Assembly (NCBI RefSeq): GCF_018413645.1
Contig: NZ_JAHCDA010000001.1
Location: 744,001-808,000, forward strand
Source of the DNA: Roseococcus pinisoli
GTDB lineage: Bacteria > Pseudomonadota > Alphaproteobacteria > Acetobacterales > Acetobacteraceae
Direction of reading: 5' to 3'
Length of the DNA stretch: 64,000 bases
Positions 8,122 through 17,053 of this stretch are shown one piece after another; the first letter of the stretch is position 1, and the number at the start of each line of letters is the position of its first letter. The notes beneath the pieces were generated by a model. That model did not search any database, was not told the origin of the DNA, and worked only from the letters and a program-made list of their open reading frames with translations. The position numbers were made by a program, and so were the translations under genes.

Positions 8122-9467
8122 ACAGGGACCATGAGATCTGCGCCGAGGGCAGCGTGCATCAGCGGCAGGAAGTTGGGGAAGCTGGTCGCGATGAAGCTGC
8201 CATCGTCGATGGAGAGCGGCGTGCGGCAGGCCAGGCCCAGCACCAGCGCGCTCATCGCCATGCGGTGGTCCATCTCCGTCGCCACCACGCCGCCGCCCGG
8301 GGGCGGGCCGCCGCAGCCATGGACCAGCAGGTCGTCGCCCTCGATATCGCAGCGCACGCCGGCCGCGCGCAGCAGCTCGGCCGTGCCGGTCAGGCGATCG
8401 CTCTCCTTCACGCGCAGCTCGGCCAGGCCGCGGAAACGGCTGGTCCCGGTGGCGCAGGCGGCCGCCACGGCGAGGATCGGGTATTCGTCGATCATGCTCG
8501 GCGCCCGCTCCGGCGGGACGTCGACGGCACGCAGCGCGGTGAATTCCGCGACCAGGTCGCCCACCGGCTCGCCGCCTTCCAGGCGCGGGGAGCCGACCTC
8601 GAGCTTCGCGCCCATCTCGCGCAGCGAATCGAAGAGGCCGGTGCGCAGCGGGTTGAGGCCGACATTGTCGATCACCAGGCGGGAGCCCGGCACGATCAGC
8701 GCGGCCACGAGGAAGAAGGCCGCCGAGGAGGGGTCGCCCGGCACGTTCACGGCGGCGGCGCGCAGCTCGGGCTGGCCCGTCAGCTCGATGACGCGTCCAT
8801 GGCCGCGAACCTCGACCTGCACCTTCGCGCCGAAATGGCGGAGCATGTTCTCGGAATGGTCGCGAGTCGCTTCCGGCTCGACGACCCGGGTGATGCCGGG
8901 GGCGCTGAGGCCGGCCAGCAGGCAGGCGCTCTTCACCTGGGCCGAGGCGACGGGCAGCGTGTAGTCCAGCGGCAGCGGGTTGCGCGCGCCCTCGATGGCC
9001 AGCGGCAGCCGCCCGCCCTCGCGGGAGAGGAATCGCGCCCCGCAGGCCGCCAACGGGTCGGTGACGCGCTTCATCGGCCGGCCGCGGAGGCTGGCATCGC
9101 CGGTCATGACCGAAAAGAACGGGTGCCCGGCCAGCAGGCCGCAGATCAGCCGGGCGGCCGTGCCCGAATTGCCCATGTCCAGCACGTCGGCCGGCTCGGT
9201 CAGGCCGCCGAGGCCCCGACCGGCCACGCGCCAGCGCCCGGGGGCGAGATGATCCACCGTCGCGCCCAGGAGGCGCATGGCCGCAGCGGTGCGCAGGACG
9301 TCCTCGCCCTCCAGCAGGCCCTCGATCTCGGTGGTGCCGATGGCCAGGGCGCCGAACATCAGCGAGCGATGACTGATCGACTTGTCGCCGGGCACCTTGA
9401 GGCGGCCGGAGAGGCCCCGGGGGGCCGGGCTGGAGCGTAAGGGGGTGGGATCAGAAGCGTGCGACAT
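8118..9467 (-). CDS. aroA: 3-phosphoshikimate 1-carboxyvinyltransferase (EPSP synthase), class II-like
   Basis: Joins shikimate-3-phosphate and phosphoenolpyruvate in the shikimate pathway. From the ATG at 9467 it has 449 residues. [12 protein letters not shown] is the phosphate-binding N-terminal motif. SAQVK, RDHSE and HRMAMS are present, and RDHSE is the arrangement of class II enzymes related to the Agrobacterium CP4 form. At the position where CP4 has GNAAT (the alanine behind its glyphosate tolerance), this protein reads GNSGT, the ordinary glycine form. An in-frame GTG at 9485 is an alternative start; neither start has an obvious Shine-Dalgarno site. Divergent from the FYDLN-type gene, 81 bp apart. 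Confidence 0.95.
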   Translation of the reverse strand: MSHASDPTPLRSSPAPRGLSGRLKVPGDKSISHRSLMFGALAIGTTEIEGLLEGEDVLRTAAAMRLLGATVDHLAPGRWRVAGRGLGGLTEPADVLDMGNSGTAARLICGLLAGHPFFSVMTGDASLRGRPMKRVTDPLAACGARFLSREGGRLPLAIEGARNPLPLDYTLPVASAQVKSACLLAGLSAPGITRVVEPEATRDHSENMLRHFGAKVQVEVRGHGRVIELTGQPELRAAAVNVPGDPSSAAFFLVAALIVPGSRLVIDNVGLNPLRTGLFDSLREMGAKLEVGSPRLEGGEPVGDLVAEFTALRAVDVPPERAPSMIDEYPILAVAAACATGTSRFRGLAELRVKESDRLTGTAELLRAAGVRCDIEGDDLLVHGCGGPPPGGGVVATEMDHRMAMSALVLGLACRTPLSIDDGSFIATSFPNFLPLMHAALGADLMVPV

Positions 9468-9548
9468 GACAACCCGGTTTGACACCGACGCGCGGCCCGT
9501 GGCAATGCGCGCCGCTGCCCAACGGGGCAGAAGGAATCAGAGGGCTCC

Positions 9549-9875
9549 ATGGCAAAGCCTGAACTCGGTTTGAAGCGCACCTGCGTGGCCTGCGGCGCGA
9601 AGTTCTATGATATGGCCAAGCAGCCGGCCGTTTGTCCGAAATGCGGCACGGAGCAGCCGGCTGAGCAGCCGCGCCCCCGTCGCTCGGCCAATATCCTCCC
9701 TGACGACAAGCTGAAGAAGCGCGCCGCCGCGGAGACGGAGGCCGATGCCGACGACGTCGAGCTGGAGGATGTCGAGGCCGATGCCGGCGTCGAGGATGCC
9801 GACGAGCTCGAGGACGAGGACGAGGCCATCGCCGACGAGATCGAGGTCGAGACCGACCACGAGGAAGAGAGCTAG
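9549..9875 (+). CDS. FYDLN-acid family protein (TIGR02300)
   Basis: A 108-residue protein with a two-part layout. The first 40 residues carry CVACGAKFYDM and CPKCGT, two CxxC pairs that should bind one zinc. The rest is a very acidic tail of Asp and Glu. This matches a small alphaproteobacterial family named for a FYDLN motif (FYDM here). No biochemical role is established. It is usually found next to aroA, as here in divergent orientation. Confidence 0.85.
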   Translation: MAKPELGLKRTCVACGAKFYDMAKQPAVCPKCGTEQPAEQPRPRRSANILPDDKLKKRAAAETEADADDVELEDVEADAGVEDADELEDEDEAIADEIEVETDHEEES

Positions 9876-9914
9876 CTTCGAAGCTCTCGGTACCGGGCGC
9901 GCTTCGCGCCCGGT
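9867..9914 (+). terminator. Tandem hairpins after the FYDLN-type gene
   Basis: Two stem-loops in a row: GAGAGCT/AGCTCTC (9867-9888), which includes the stop codon, and the strong 10-bp stem ACCGGGCGCG/CGCGCCCGGT (9892-9914) with a 3-base loop. No T-run follows, so termination is plausible but not proven. Confidence 0.45.
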
Positions 9915-10043
9915 CTCGCCGCGTCGCCGGACCACCGGGCGATGACCTCGGCGGTTTCGACTCTCCGTGCTCCCGCCGGAGTCCGGGCAGACCTGCGCCG
10001 GTCTGCGGTTGCGGTGCAGGCCCGTCACCCGTATCTAGCGGTG

Positions 10044-10565
10044 ATGCGCGGTCTTGCCCTTGCCTCCCTGCTGATCCTCGCCGCTCCCGCCGCCCAGGCG
10101 CAGCGGAGCGCGCCGACAGCCGCCCGTCCTGCCCAGCTCGGCTCCTTCCAGGCCTGGACCGCCGCGACCCATGTCGAGGGCAACGCCAAGGTCTGCTACG
10201 CCTTCACCCGCGCGCGCACCATCGAGGGCGTGCCGGGGCGCGAGCGCAACAACGTCATGCTCGTCGTCACGCACCGCGCCGGCAGCCGCGACCAGGTGGC
10301 ATTCCGGGTCGGCTACGCCTTCCCCCGCAATGCCGAGGCCAAGCTCTTCGTCGGCGCGACCGAGCTGCCCTTCTACACCTCGGGCGACACGGCCTTCGCG
10401 CGCGACGGCCGCGCGGTCGTGGCCGCGCTGCGCGGCGGGCGTGAGGCGCTGGGCCGCGGCCCGGGCCCCAATGGGCGCGGACAGGCGACAGACACCTTCG
10501 GCCTCAACGGCTTCACCGCCGCCTATGACGCCATTTCGCGCGAATGCCCGGCACCCCGCAGATGA
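10044..10565 (+). CDS. Invasion-associated locus B (IalB) family exported protein
   Basis: A 173-residue protein with a clear signal peptide: MRG followed by a hydrophobic stretch and an AQAQ cleavage region near residue 22. The body resembles IalB: FQAWTA near the start, a central VCYAFTRA with a single cysteine, and [23 protein letters not shown]. IalB-like proteins are periplasmic or surface proteins, linked to host-cell entry in Bartonella but also common in free-living alphaproteobacteria, where the role is unknown. Its stop overlaps the rlmN start by 4 bp, so the two are probably co-expressed. Confidence 0.75.
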   Translation: MRGLALASLLILAAPAAQAQRSAPTAARPAQLGSFQAWTAATHVEGNAKVCYAFTRARTIEGVPGRERNNVMLVVTHRAGSRDQVAFRVGYAFPRNAEAKLFVGATELPFYTSGDTAFARDGRAVVAALRGGREALGRGPGPNGRGQATDTFGLNGFTAAYDAISRECPAPRR

Positions 10566-11764
10566 ACAAGGCCTTCCCACCCGCCAACCGGGTCGCCCAG
10601 CCGATCGACGGGCTGACCGAGGCGGAGCGGACGCGCATCCTCGCCAAATCCGCGATCTTCTCGCCGCCCGCGATGACGGACGAGGAAGGCCGCCGTGACC
10701 TCGTCGGCCTGACGCGCGAGCAGCTGGCCGAGGAGATGCTCGCGATCGGCGAGAAGCCCTTCCGGGCGAAGCAGCTCTGGCACTGGATCTACCACCAGGG
10801 CGTGCGTGACTTCTCGGTGATGAACACCATCGCGAAGCCGCTCCAGCTGCGACTCGCGGAACGCTTCACCATCGGCCGCCCCAGCGTCACCACAGAGCAG
10901 ACCAGCACCGACGGCACGCGCAAGTGGCTGTTCAAGTGGCGGGACGGCCAGGAGGTCGAGACCGTCTACATCCCCGAGGACGATCGCGGGGCGCTGTGCA
11001 TCTCGACGCAGGTGGGCTGCACGCTCAGCTGCTCCTTCTGCCACACCGGCACCCAGAAGCTGGTGCGCAACCTCGGCACCGCCGAGATCGTCGGCCAGTT
11101 CATGGCCGCGCGCGACAGCTACGGCGAATGGCCGACGCCCAAGGGCGAGGAAGGCCGGCGCGTCTCCAACATCGTCGTGATGGGCATGGGCGAGCCGCTC
11201 TATAATTACGAGGCGACGGCCCGCGCGCTGAATATCGTGATGGACCATGAGGGCATCGCCCTCTCCCGCCGGCGGATCACGCTCAGCACCTCCGGCGTCG
11301 TGCCCATGATGGACAAGTGCGGCGAGGAGCTGGGCGTGAACCTGGCCGTCTCGCTGCACGCCGTCCGCGACGACCTGCGCGACGAGCTCGTGCCGCTGAA
11401 CCGGAAATACCCGATCGCCGAGCTTCTGGCGGCCTGCAAGCGCTATCCCGGCGCCTCCAACGCGCGGCGCATCACCTTCGAATATGTGATGCTGCGCGGC
11501 GTGAACGACAGCGAGGCCGAGGCGCATGAGCTGGTGCGCCTGCTGCGCGACCTGCCGGCCAAGGTGAACCTGATCCCGTTCAACCCCTGGCCCGGCAGCG
11601 CCTACCAGACCTCGACACCCGAGGCCGTGCGGCGCTTTGCCGCCATCCTGAACGATGCGGGCTATTCCAGCCCCATCCGCCGGCCGCGCGGGCGCGACAT
11701 CCTCGCCGCCTGCGGCCAGCTCAAGACCGAAAGCGAGCGCGCGCGGCGCAGCACCGCCGCGTGA
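10562..11764 (+). CDS. rlmN: 23S rRNA (adenine-C2) methyltransferase RlmN
   Basis: A 400-residue radical-SAM enzyme that methylates A2503 of 23S rRNA and, in some bacteria, A37 of tRNAs. [14 protein letters not shown] (about residues 153-166) holds the three cysteines for the 4Fe-4S cluster. GMGEPLYNY is the SAM-binding region, and [10 protein letters not shown] and NLAVSLHA follow in the normal order. The late conserved cysteine used for protein-RNA crosslinking falls in the C-terminal DILAACGQL. The start at 10562 overlaps the IalB-like stop (ATGA). Confidence 0.97.
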   Translation: MNKAFPPANRVAQPIDGLTEAERTRILAKSAIFSPPAMTDEEGRRDLVGLTREQLAEEMLAIGEKPFRAKQLWHWIYHQGVRDFSVMNTIAKPLQLRLAERFTIGRPSVTTEQTSTDGTRKWLFKWRDGQEVETVYIPEDDRGALCISTQVGCTLSCSFCHTGTQKLVRNLGTAEIVGQFMAARDSYGEWPTPKGEEGRRVSNIVVMGMGEPLYNYEATARALNIVMDHEGIALSRRRITLSTSGVVPMMDKCGEELGVNLAVSLHAVRDDLRDELVPLNRKYPIAELLAACKRYPGASNARRITFEYVMLRGVNDSEAEAHELVRLLRDLPAKVNLIPFNPWPGSAYQTSTPEAVRRFAAILNDAGYSSPIRRPRGRDILAACGQLKTESERARRSTAA

Positions 11765-11780
11765 GCGGCGGGTCTTCCCC

Positions 11781-11798
11781 CGGGGCGGCGACGCCCCG
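11781..11798 (+). terminator. Hairpin after rlmN
   Basis: Arms CGGGGCG and CGCCCCG with a GCGA tetraloop, 17 bp after the rlmN stop. There is no T-run after it, so this is only a candidate terminator or mRNA end. Confidence 0.35.
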
Positions 11799-11837
11799 TC
11801 CGGAACCCCATCTTCCCCTTCCCCACCGAGAATCCGA

Positions 11838-13013
11838 ATGACCGAAGGCCGCGCCGGCACTCCTCCGCAGGTCGCCATTTGGCTCCTGTCGCTCGCGGCC
11901 TTCGGCTCGGCGGCCGGCATGCGGATCATGGACCCGCTGATGCCGCTGGTCGCCGCGGATTTCGGCGTCACCGTCTCGAACGTCGCGGTCATCGTGGCCG
12001 TCTTCATGCTCTTCTACGGCAGCGGCCAGGTGGCGACGGGCCCGCTCGGTGACAGACTGGGCAAGCTCCGCGTCGTGGCGGTAGCGCTGGTGCTCTTCGG
12101 CATCCTCACCCTGCTGGCCGAATTCGCGACGAACGTCATGCAGCTGGCCATGCTGCGCGCGGCCAGTGGGCTGGTGGCGGGCGCCGTCATCCCCCTGCTG
12201 CTGGCCCATATCGGCGACACGGTGCCCTATGCGGACCGGCAGGCCGTGATCGGCCAGTTCCTCATCGGCAATGTGATGGCGCAGCTGATGACGGGCCCGA
12301 TCTCGGGCGTGATCGGTCAGCATTTCGGCTGGCAGGCCAGCTATCTCGCCTTCGGGGCCTTCACCCTGACGGTGGGCGCGGTGATGGCCGCGCTGCTGGG
12401 CCCACGCATGCTGCAGGCCCCGCCCGCCGGGCCGGCCGGGCAGAGCGGGCTGATGGCCTATGCGAAGATCCTGAAGAACCCGTCCGCGCGGCGGCTGATG
12501 TTCGCGGCCTTCCTGGACGGCGCGCTGCTCTTCGGCGGCGCCTTCCCCTTCATCGCCTCCTACCTGATCGAGGATTTCTCGCTCGCCGCCGGCGAGGCCG
12601 GGCTGATCGTGGCCTTCTTCGGCGTGGGCGCCATCTTCTACACGCGCCTGGCACGGCGAATGGTGAAGCGCTTCGGCGAGCGCGGACTGCTGCTGGGCGG
12701 CGGGCTCGGCCTCGCGGCCGGGCTGGGCGTGACCGCGGTGGCGCCAGCCTGGGGCGTGGTGCTGACCATGCAGCTGGTGCTGGGCTTCTGCTTCTACAGT
12801 TTCCACGGGGTGCTGCAGGCGCGGGCGACGGAAGCGCTGCCGGAGGCGCGGGGGACCTCGGTCTCCTGCTTCGCGATGTCGCTCTTCCTGGGCCAGACGG
12901 CGGGGTCGCTGGTCTTCGCCGGGGTGATCGCCGGCGGCGGCTATCGCATGTGCTTCGGACTGGCGGCGGCGGGAATGGTGGTCTTCGCCTTCTGGATGCG
13001 GGGCGTGAAGTAG
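11838..13013 (+). CDS. Major facilitator superfamily transporter
   Basis: A 391-residue inner-membrane protein rich in hydrophobic helices, consistent with twelve membrane segments. The loop between helices 2 and 3 reads GPLGDRLGKLRV, close to the MFS motif A (GxLaDrxGrkxxl). The closest class by feel is the drug/metabolite proton antiporters, but the substrate cannot be inferred. Nothing in the neighbours (rlmN, argG) hints at it. Confidence 0.85.
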   Translation: MTEGRAGTPPQVAIWLLSLAAFGSAAGMRIMDPLMPLVAADFGVTVSNVAVIVAVFMLFYGSGQVATGPLGDRLGKLRVVAVALVLFGILTLLAEFATNVMQLAMLRAASGLVAGAVIPLLLAHIGDTVPYADRQAVIGQFLIGNVMAQLMTGPISGVIGQHFGWQASYLAFGAFTLTVGAVMAALLGPRMLQAPPAGPAGQSGLMAYAKILKNPSARRLMFAAFLDGALLFGGAFPFIASYLIEDFSLAAGEAGLIVAFFGVGAIFYTRLARRMVKRFGERGLLLGGGLGLAAGLGVTAVAPAWGVVLTMQLVLGFCFYSFHGVLQARATEALPEARGTSVSCFAMSLFLGQTAGSLVFAGVIAGGGYRMCFGLAAAGMVVFAFWMRGVK

Positions 13014-13079
13014 CGCCTTCCACGCGACTCCCGGGCGCCGGGCCTCACGGGCCGTCATGAAATTCACCGGGAAGGCCTG

Positions 13080-13097
13080 CCCCGGGCACCCCCGGGG
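13080..13097 (+). promoter_or_regulatory. GC hairpin in the gap before argG
   Basis: Perfect arms CCCCGGG and CCCGGGG around a 4-base loop, 66 bp before the argG start. It could end the MFS transcript or sit in the argG leader. The rest of this 149-bp gap shows no known riboswitch or arginine-operator pattern. Confidence 0.25.
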
Positions 13098-13162
13098 TTG
13101 CGGGCGCCCCGATCCGCTGGCATCCCAAGGCCTCTCTGCCAAATCCCCGAAAGGTGTCGGAC

Positions 13163-14398
13163 ATGCGGGTCAAAGATGTGAAAAAGGTCGTGCTGGCCTA
13201 TTCCGGTGGGCTCGACACCTCGGTCATCCTGAAGTGGCTGCAGACCACCTATCAGTGCGAGGTCGTGACCTTCACCGCCGATCTCGGCCAGGGCGAGGAG
13301 CTGGGCCCGGCCCGCGAGAAGGCGCTGCTGCTCGGCATCAAGCCCGAGAACATCTTCATCGACGACCTGCGCGAGACCTTCGTGAAGGACTTCGTCTTCC
13401 CGATGTTCCGCGCGAACACGGTCTATGAGGGCCAGTACCTGCTGGGCACCTCCATCGCCCGCCCGCTGATCGCCCAGCGCCAGATCGAGATCGCCGAGCA
13501 GGTCGGCGCCGACGCCGTGTCCCATGGCGCGACCGGCAAGGGCAACGACCAGGTCCGCTTCGAGATCGGCTACTACTCGCTGAAGCCCGACGTGAAGATC
13601 ATCGCCCCCTGGCGCGAATGGGACCTGACCAGCCGCACCCGGCTGATCGAGTTCGCCGAGCAGAACCAGATCCCCATCGCCAAGGACAAGCGCGGCGAGG
13701 CGCCCTTCTCCGTCGACGCGAACATGCTGCACAGCAGCTCCGAGGGTAAGATCCTCGAGGAGCCCTGGGACGCGCCGGACGAGATCGTCTGGCAGCGCAC
13801 GATCAGCCCGATGGACGCGCCCGACGTCGCGACCGAGATCACCATCGACTTCAAGAACGGCGACGCCGTCGGCATCAACGGCGAGGCGCTGAGCCCGGCC
13901 ACCCTGCTGACCCGGCTGAACGAGCTCGGCAAGGCCAACGGCATCGGCCGCCTCGACCTGGTCGAGAACCGCTTCGTCGGCATGAAGAGCCGCGGCTGCT
14001 ACGAGACGCCGGGCGGCACCATCCTGCTGCAGGCGCACCGCGCGATCGAGAGCATCACGCTCGACCGCGAGGCCGCGCACCTGAAGGACAGCGTGATGCC
14101 GCGCTACGCCGAGGTCATCTACAACGGCTTCTGGTTCTCGCCGGAGCGCCGGATGCTGCAGGCGCTGATCGACGCCAGCCAGGCGAGCGTGGAGGGCACG
14201 GTCCGCCTGAAGCTCTACAAGGGCAATGTGATCGTGACCGGCCGCAAGTCGCCCCACAGCCTCTACTCGATGAAGCACGTCACCTTCGACGAGGACCAGG
14301 GCGCCTACGACCAGTTCGACGCGCAGGGCTTCATCAAGCTGAACGCGCTGCGCCTGCGCCTCGGCGCCATGGCGGGCCGCAAGGGCGGCACGCTCTAA
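13163..14398 (+). CDS. argG: Argininosuccinate synthase
   Basis: A 411-residue ATP-dependent enzyme that joins citrulline and aspartate in arginine biosynthesis. [11 protein letters not shown] near residue 11 is the N-type ATP pyrophosphatase P-loop. [15 protein letters not shown] is the citrulline/aspartate-binding signature, and IIAPWREW follows. I placed the start at the ATG at 13163 because an AAAGG ribosome-binding site ends 9 bp before it. The in-frame GTG at 13154 abuts that site and cannot be served by it. Followed by the first composite hairpin element. Confidence 0.97.
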   Translation: MRVKDVKKVVLAYSGGLDTSVILKWLQTTYQCEVVTFTADLGQGEELGPAREKALLLGIKPENIFIDDLRETFVKDFVFPMFRANTVYEGQYLLGTSIARPLIAQRQIEIAEQVGADAVSHGATGKGNDQVRFEIGYYSLKPDVKIIAPWREWDLTSRTRLIEFAEQNQIPIAKDKRGEAPFSVDANMLHSSSEGKILEEPWDAPDEIVWQRTISPMDAPDVATEITIDFKNGDAVGINGEALSPATLLTRLNELGKANGIGRLDLVENRFVGMKSRGCYETPGGTILLQAHRAIESITLDREAAHLKDSVMPRYAEVIYNGFWFSPERRMLQALIDASQASVEGTVRLKLYKGNVIVTGRKSPHSLYSMKHVTFDEDQGAYDQFDAQGFIKLNALRLRLGAMAGRKGGTL

Positions 14399-14405
14399 GG
14401 TCACA

Positions 14406-14525
14406 TCGAGGGGCGCTGCCCCTCGAGCATCCCGCCAAGAAACTCAGTTTCTTGGCTCTTCGATAAGTCACGGTCCAGGGACGAAAAGTCCCTGGCGGGA
14501 AGGTTTGAGAGGGCAACGCCCTCTC
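14406..14525 (+). repeat. Composite four-hairpin element, copy A
   Basis: Four perfect stem-loops in a row: arms TCGAGGGGC/GCCCCTCGA (14406-14426), CCAAGAAAC/GTTTCTTGG (14435-14455), CCAGGGAC/GTCCCTGG (14475-14495) and GAGAGGGC/GCCCTCTC (14507-14525). The same four stems, with matching linker words such as CGGG after the third, occur in reverse order and opposite strand at 16830-16960. The element fills most of the argG to PaiB-like gap. It may act as terminator or structural DNA; no transposase is near. Confidence 0.8.
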
Positions 14526-14614
14526 ATCCCAATGGCGCTGTCCGACCGCGCGCCGGCGAGCTAGGCTCGACCAGGCCGACCGCCCGTCGCGGCCGGCTTC
14601 GTCGAGGTTTCGCC

Positions 14615-15238
14615 ATGCCGGTCTACAATCCCCCCGCCTTCCGGGAAGATCGTCCCGAGGTCCTGCTGCGCCTGATGCAGCAATCCGGGCTCTGCCTGCT
14701 GGTCAGCAATGGCCGCTCCGGCGTGCCGGACATCACCCACCTTCCCCTCCAGACGAACGGCAAAATCGTCGTGGGCCACATGGCCCGCGCCAATCCGCAC
14801 TGGAAAGCCCTGCGCGAGGCCGGCCGCGCCATCGCCGTCTTTCCGGGGCCGGATGGCTATATCTCGCCCAACTCCTACCCCTCCAAGGCCGAGAACCACC
14901 GCGCGGTGCCCACCTGGAACTACGAGACCGTGCATGCCGAGGGGCCCATCGAGATCGTCGAGGACGCGGGCAGGCTGCGCGACATCGTCACCGCCCTGAC
15001 GGACCAGCACGAGGCCGGAAGCGCCACGCCCTGGTCCGTCAGCGACGCGCCGGCGGATTACCTCGCCAGCCAGCTCAAGGGCATCGTCGGCGTGGTGCTG
15101 ACCGTTGAAACCCTCACCGGAAAGCGCAAACTCTCCCAAAACCGCAACGAGGCGGATCGCGAGGGCGCGAGGATCGGGCTCGGCGGACAAAACGAAGCGC
15201 TGGTCCAGGCCATGCTTCGCAGCAGGGACGGGGACTGA
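14615..15238 (+). CDS. PaiB-family FMN-binding negative regulator-like protein
   Basis: A 207-residue split-barrel flavoprotein. It begins MPVYNPPAFRED, the usual PaiB start, and has SPNSYPSK near residue 90, TWNYETVHAEG near 110, and a late GKRKLSQNR, all typical of the family. Bacillus PaiB is named as a transcriptional repressor of sporulation and protease genes, but most relatives are uncharacterised and could be flavin reductases or haem-related enzymes. It ends 5 bp before the first SDR gene, so a three-gene operon is likely. Confidence 0.85.
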   Translation: MPVYNPPAFREDRPEVLLRLMQQSGLCLLVSNGRSGVPDITHLPLQTNGKIVVGHMARANPHWKALREAGRAIAVFPGPDGYISPNSYPSKAENHRAVPTWNYETVHAEGPIEIVEDAGRLRDIVTALTDQHEAGSATPWSVSDAPADYLASQLKGIVGVVLTVETLTGKRKLSQNRNEADREGARIGLGGQNEALVQAMLRSRDGD

Positions 15239-15243
15239 ACAGC

Positions 15244-16005
15244 ATGGACATGGAGCTGACGGGCAAGCGCGTGGTGATCACCGGCGCTTCCAAGGGCATC
15301 GGCTATGCCTGCGCCGAGGCCTTCGCCACCGAGGGCTGCGACGTGGTGATCGCGGCGCGTGCGCCTGAGGAAGCGGCCGCTGCGCTGCGCGGGAAGTACC
15401 AGGTGCGCATCGAGGCCCTGGCGCTCGACCTCTCGAAGCCGGCCGACCGCGTCCGGCTCCATGCCGCCACGCAGGGCGCGGATATCCTGGTGAACAATGC
15501 CGGCGCTATCCCTTCCGGCAGTCTCGACGTGCTGGACATGGAGACCTGGGAGCAGGCCTGGCAGCTCAAGGTCTTCGGCTACTTCCACCTCACCAAGCTC
15601 TTCCTCGCGGATATGCGGGCGCGCAAGTCCGGCGTGATCGTGAACGTGGTCGGCATGGCGGGCCGCGCCTGGCGGCACAACTACATCGCCGGCACCGCGG
15701 GGAATGCGGCAATCATCGCCTTCACCTCGGCCGTGGGCGGCGAGGCGCAGGCGGATGGCGTGCGCGTCTTCGGCATCAACCCGGCCGGTACGCGCACCGA
15801 GCGCATGGTGACCATGGCCCGCCAGCGCGCGCAGGTGACGCTGGGCGACGCCGAGCGCTGGGAGGAGATGCTGACCGGCATGCCCCTCGGCCGGCCCATC
15901 GAACCGCGCGAGATTGCGGAGCTCGCCGTCTTCGGCGCCTCGCCGCGCGGTGGTTATATCGCAGGCACCGTGATCGACGTGGATGGCGGCGGCTGGTTCA
16001 AGTGA
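15244..16005 (+). CDS. SDR-family protein lacking standard catalytic residues
   Basis: A 253-residue short-chain dehydrogenase fold. The cofactor motif TGASKGIG and the NNAG turn are intact. The catalytic part is not. The strand that normally reads N-[IV]-S-S reads NVVGM (about 134-138), with no serine, and the YxxxK motif reads YIAGT (147-151), with threonine where lysine belongs. It can probably bind NAD(P) but may not be a classical oxidoreductase. It lies between the PaiB-like flavoprotein gene and an intact SDR, in one apparent operon. Confidence 0.85.
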   Translation: MDMELTGKRVVITGASKGIGYACAEAFATEGCDVVIAARAPEEAAAALRGKYQVRIEALALDLSKPADRVRLHAATQGADILVNNAGAIPSGSLDVLDMETWEQAWQLKVFGYFHLTKLFLADMRARKSGVIVNVVGMAGRAWRHNYIAGTAGNAAIIAFTSAVGGEAQADGVRVFGINPAGTRTERMVTMARQRAQVTLGDAERWEEMLTGMPLGRPIEPREIAELAVFGASPRGGYIAGTVIDVDGGGWFK

Positions 16006-16068
16006 CCCGGGTTGCCCGACCTCGGCCTTGAAGAGCACTCTCCGCGCCAGGAAATGGAGAGGATGCTC

Positions 16069-16821
16069 ATGGAGCTCAGGGGTTCGGTCGCGCTCGTCAC
16101 GGGCGGCAATGGCGGTCTGGGGCAGCGCATCTGCCACGCGCTGGCCAAGGAAGGCGTGCATGTCGCCGTCATGTACGCGCAGAGCAAGGATCAGGCGGAA
16201 TCCGTCGCGCGCGAACTGGCCGCGACCTACCAGGTGAACGCGGCCGCCTTCGGCTGCGACATCACCGACGGCGCGGCGGTCGAGAAGCTGGTCGCCGACG
16301 TGACGGCGCGCTTCGGCCGTCTCGACATCCTGATCAACGACGCGGCCTTCAACAAATCCGTCCCCTTCCAGGACCTCGACGGCCTGTCGATGGAGCTGTG
16401 GGACAAGATCATGGCCGTGAACCTCACGGGCCCGATGCGGCTGACCAAGGCGGTGGCGCCCATCATGAAGGCGCAGGGTCACGGGCGGATCGTGAACATC
16501 TCCTCCGTCGCGGGGCTGGGGCCGACTGGCTCCTCCATCGCCTATGCCATCTCCAAGGCGGGGGTGATCCACCTGACTAAGTGCATGGCCGTGGCGCTGG
16601 CGCCGGAGACGCTGGTGAACTGCGTGGCGCCTGGCCTGCTCGAAGGCACGCGCGCGACGGCGAATCTGCGGCCGGAGCAGGTGGAGCGCTCGGCCGCCAG
16701 CTCGCTGCTGGGCAAGCCGGCCGACAAGGACGACTGCGCCGACATGGTGGTGACCATGTGCCGCACGACGACGATGACGGGGCAGACCATCGTCATCGAT
16801 TCAGGTCGCACTTTTCATTGA
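16069..16821 (+). CDS. Short-chain dehydrogenase/reductase
   Basis: A 250-residue SDR with all standard parts: TGGNGGLGQ for the dinucleotide, NDAA in place of the NNAG turn, NISSVAG with the catalytic serine, and YAISK with the catalytic tyrosine and lysine. The C-terminus (GQTIVIDSG) is typical of FabG-like enzymes. Substrate unknown. I chose the ATG at 16069 because GGAGAGG (16056-16062) lies 6 bp ahead; ATGs at 16054 and 16063 lie before or directly against that site. It follows the degenerate SDR by 63 bp and is followed by the second composite element. Confidence 0.88.
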   Translation: MELRGSVALVTGGNGGLGQRICHALAKEGVHVAVMYAQSKDQAESVARELAATYQVNAAAFGCDITDGAAVEKLVADVTARFGRLDILINDAAFNKSVPFQDLDGLSMELWDKIMAVNLTGPMRLTKAVAPIMKAQGHGRIVNISSVAGLGPTGSSIAYAISKAGVIHLTKCMAVALAPETLVNCVAPGLLEGTRATANLRPEQVERSAASSLLGKPADKDDCADMVVTMCRTTTMTGQTIVIDSGRTFH

Positions 16822-16829
16822 TGCTGTTG

Positions 16830-16960
16830 CGAGAGGGCGCTGCCCTCTCGCACTCACCCGCCAGGGACTTTGGTCCCTGGCCCCTAACTCGAAGAAATTA
16901 TTCATCGGAGATGCAAGAACCTGAGGTTCTTGCCGGGGAGTTCGAGGGGCAGCGCCCCTC
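16830..16960 (-). repeat. Composite four-hairpin element, copy B (inverted)
   Basis: The stems are CGAGAGGGC/GCCCTCTCG (16830-16850), CCAGGGAC/GTCCCTGG (16861-16880), CAAGAACCT/AGGTTCTTG (16914-16932) and GAGGGGC/GCCCCTC (16944-16960). Read on the minus strand, the order and the short linkers match copy A at 14406-14525, with a longer linker between the AAGAA and CCAGGGA stems. It begins 9 bp after the SDR stop and ends 28 bp before the ECF-type promoter. Confidence 0.8.
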
Positions 16961-16987
16961 AACCCCGCAAAGAATTCCCGCGTCCCA

Positions 16988-17014
16988 TGTCACATCCGTC
17001 CGCGCCACCTCGTC
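16988..17014 (+). promoter_or_regulatory. ECF41-type promoter of the AhpD-like/sigma operon
   Basis: TGTCACA at 16988-16994, a 16-base spacer, then CGTC at 17011-17014. This is the -35/-10 pattern reported for ECF41 sigma factors, and it stands 40 bp ahead of the first gene of the operon that encodes such a sigma factor. Autoregulation is therefore likely. Confidence 0.8.
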
Positions 17015-17053
17015 ATGGAGGTGACCGTGCCCCTCGCACGGATGGAGACACCC

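Noticed and set aside
8118-9467. Glyphosate-insensitive EPSP synthase like CP4
   Set aside because: Although class II-like, the key position reads GNSGT with glycine rather than the CP4 alanine, so insensitivity cannot be claimed.
9915-10043. Possible tRNA, since GGTTTCGACTC resembles a T-arm
   Set aside because: I could not build an acceptor stem, anticodon arm or D-arm around it.
14399-14614. Riboswitch or attenuator downstream of argG
   Set aside because: The stems match those at 16830-16960 in reverse, so this is a repeated element rather than a leader sensor.
17015-17053. An upstream ATG for the AhpD-like gene
   Set aside because: It touches the predicted -10 box, so the transcript would start after it; 17054 has a good ribosome-binding site.
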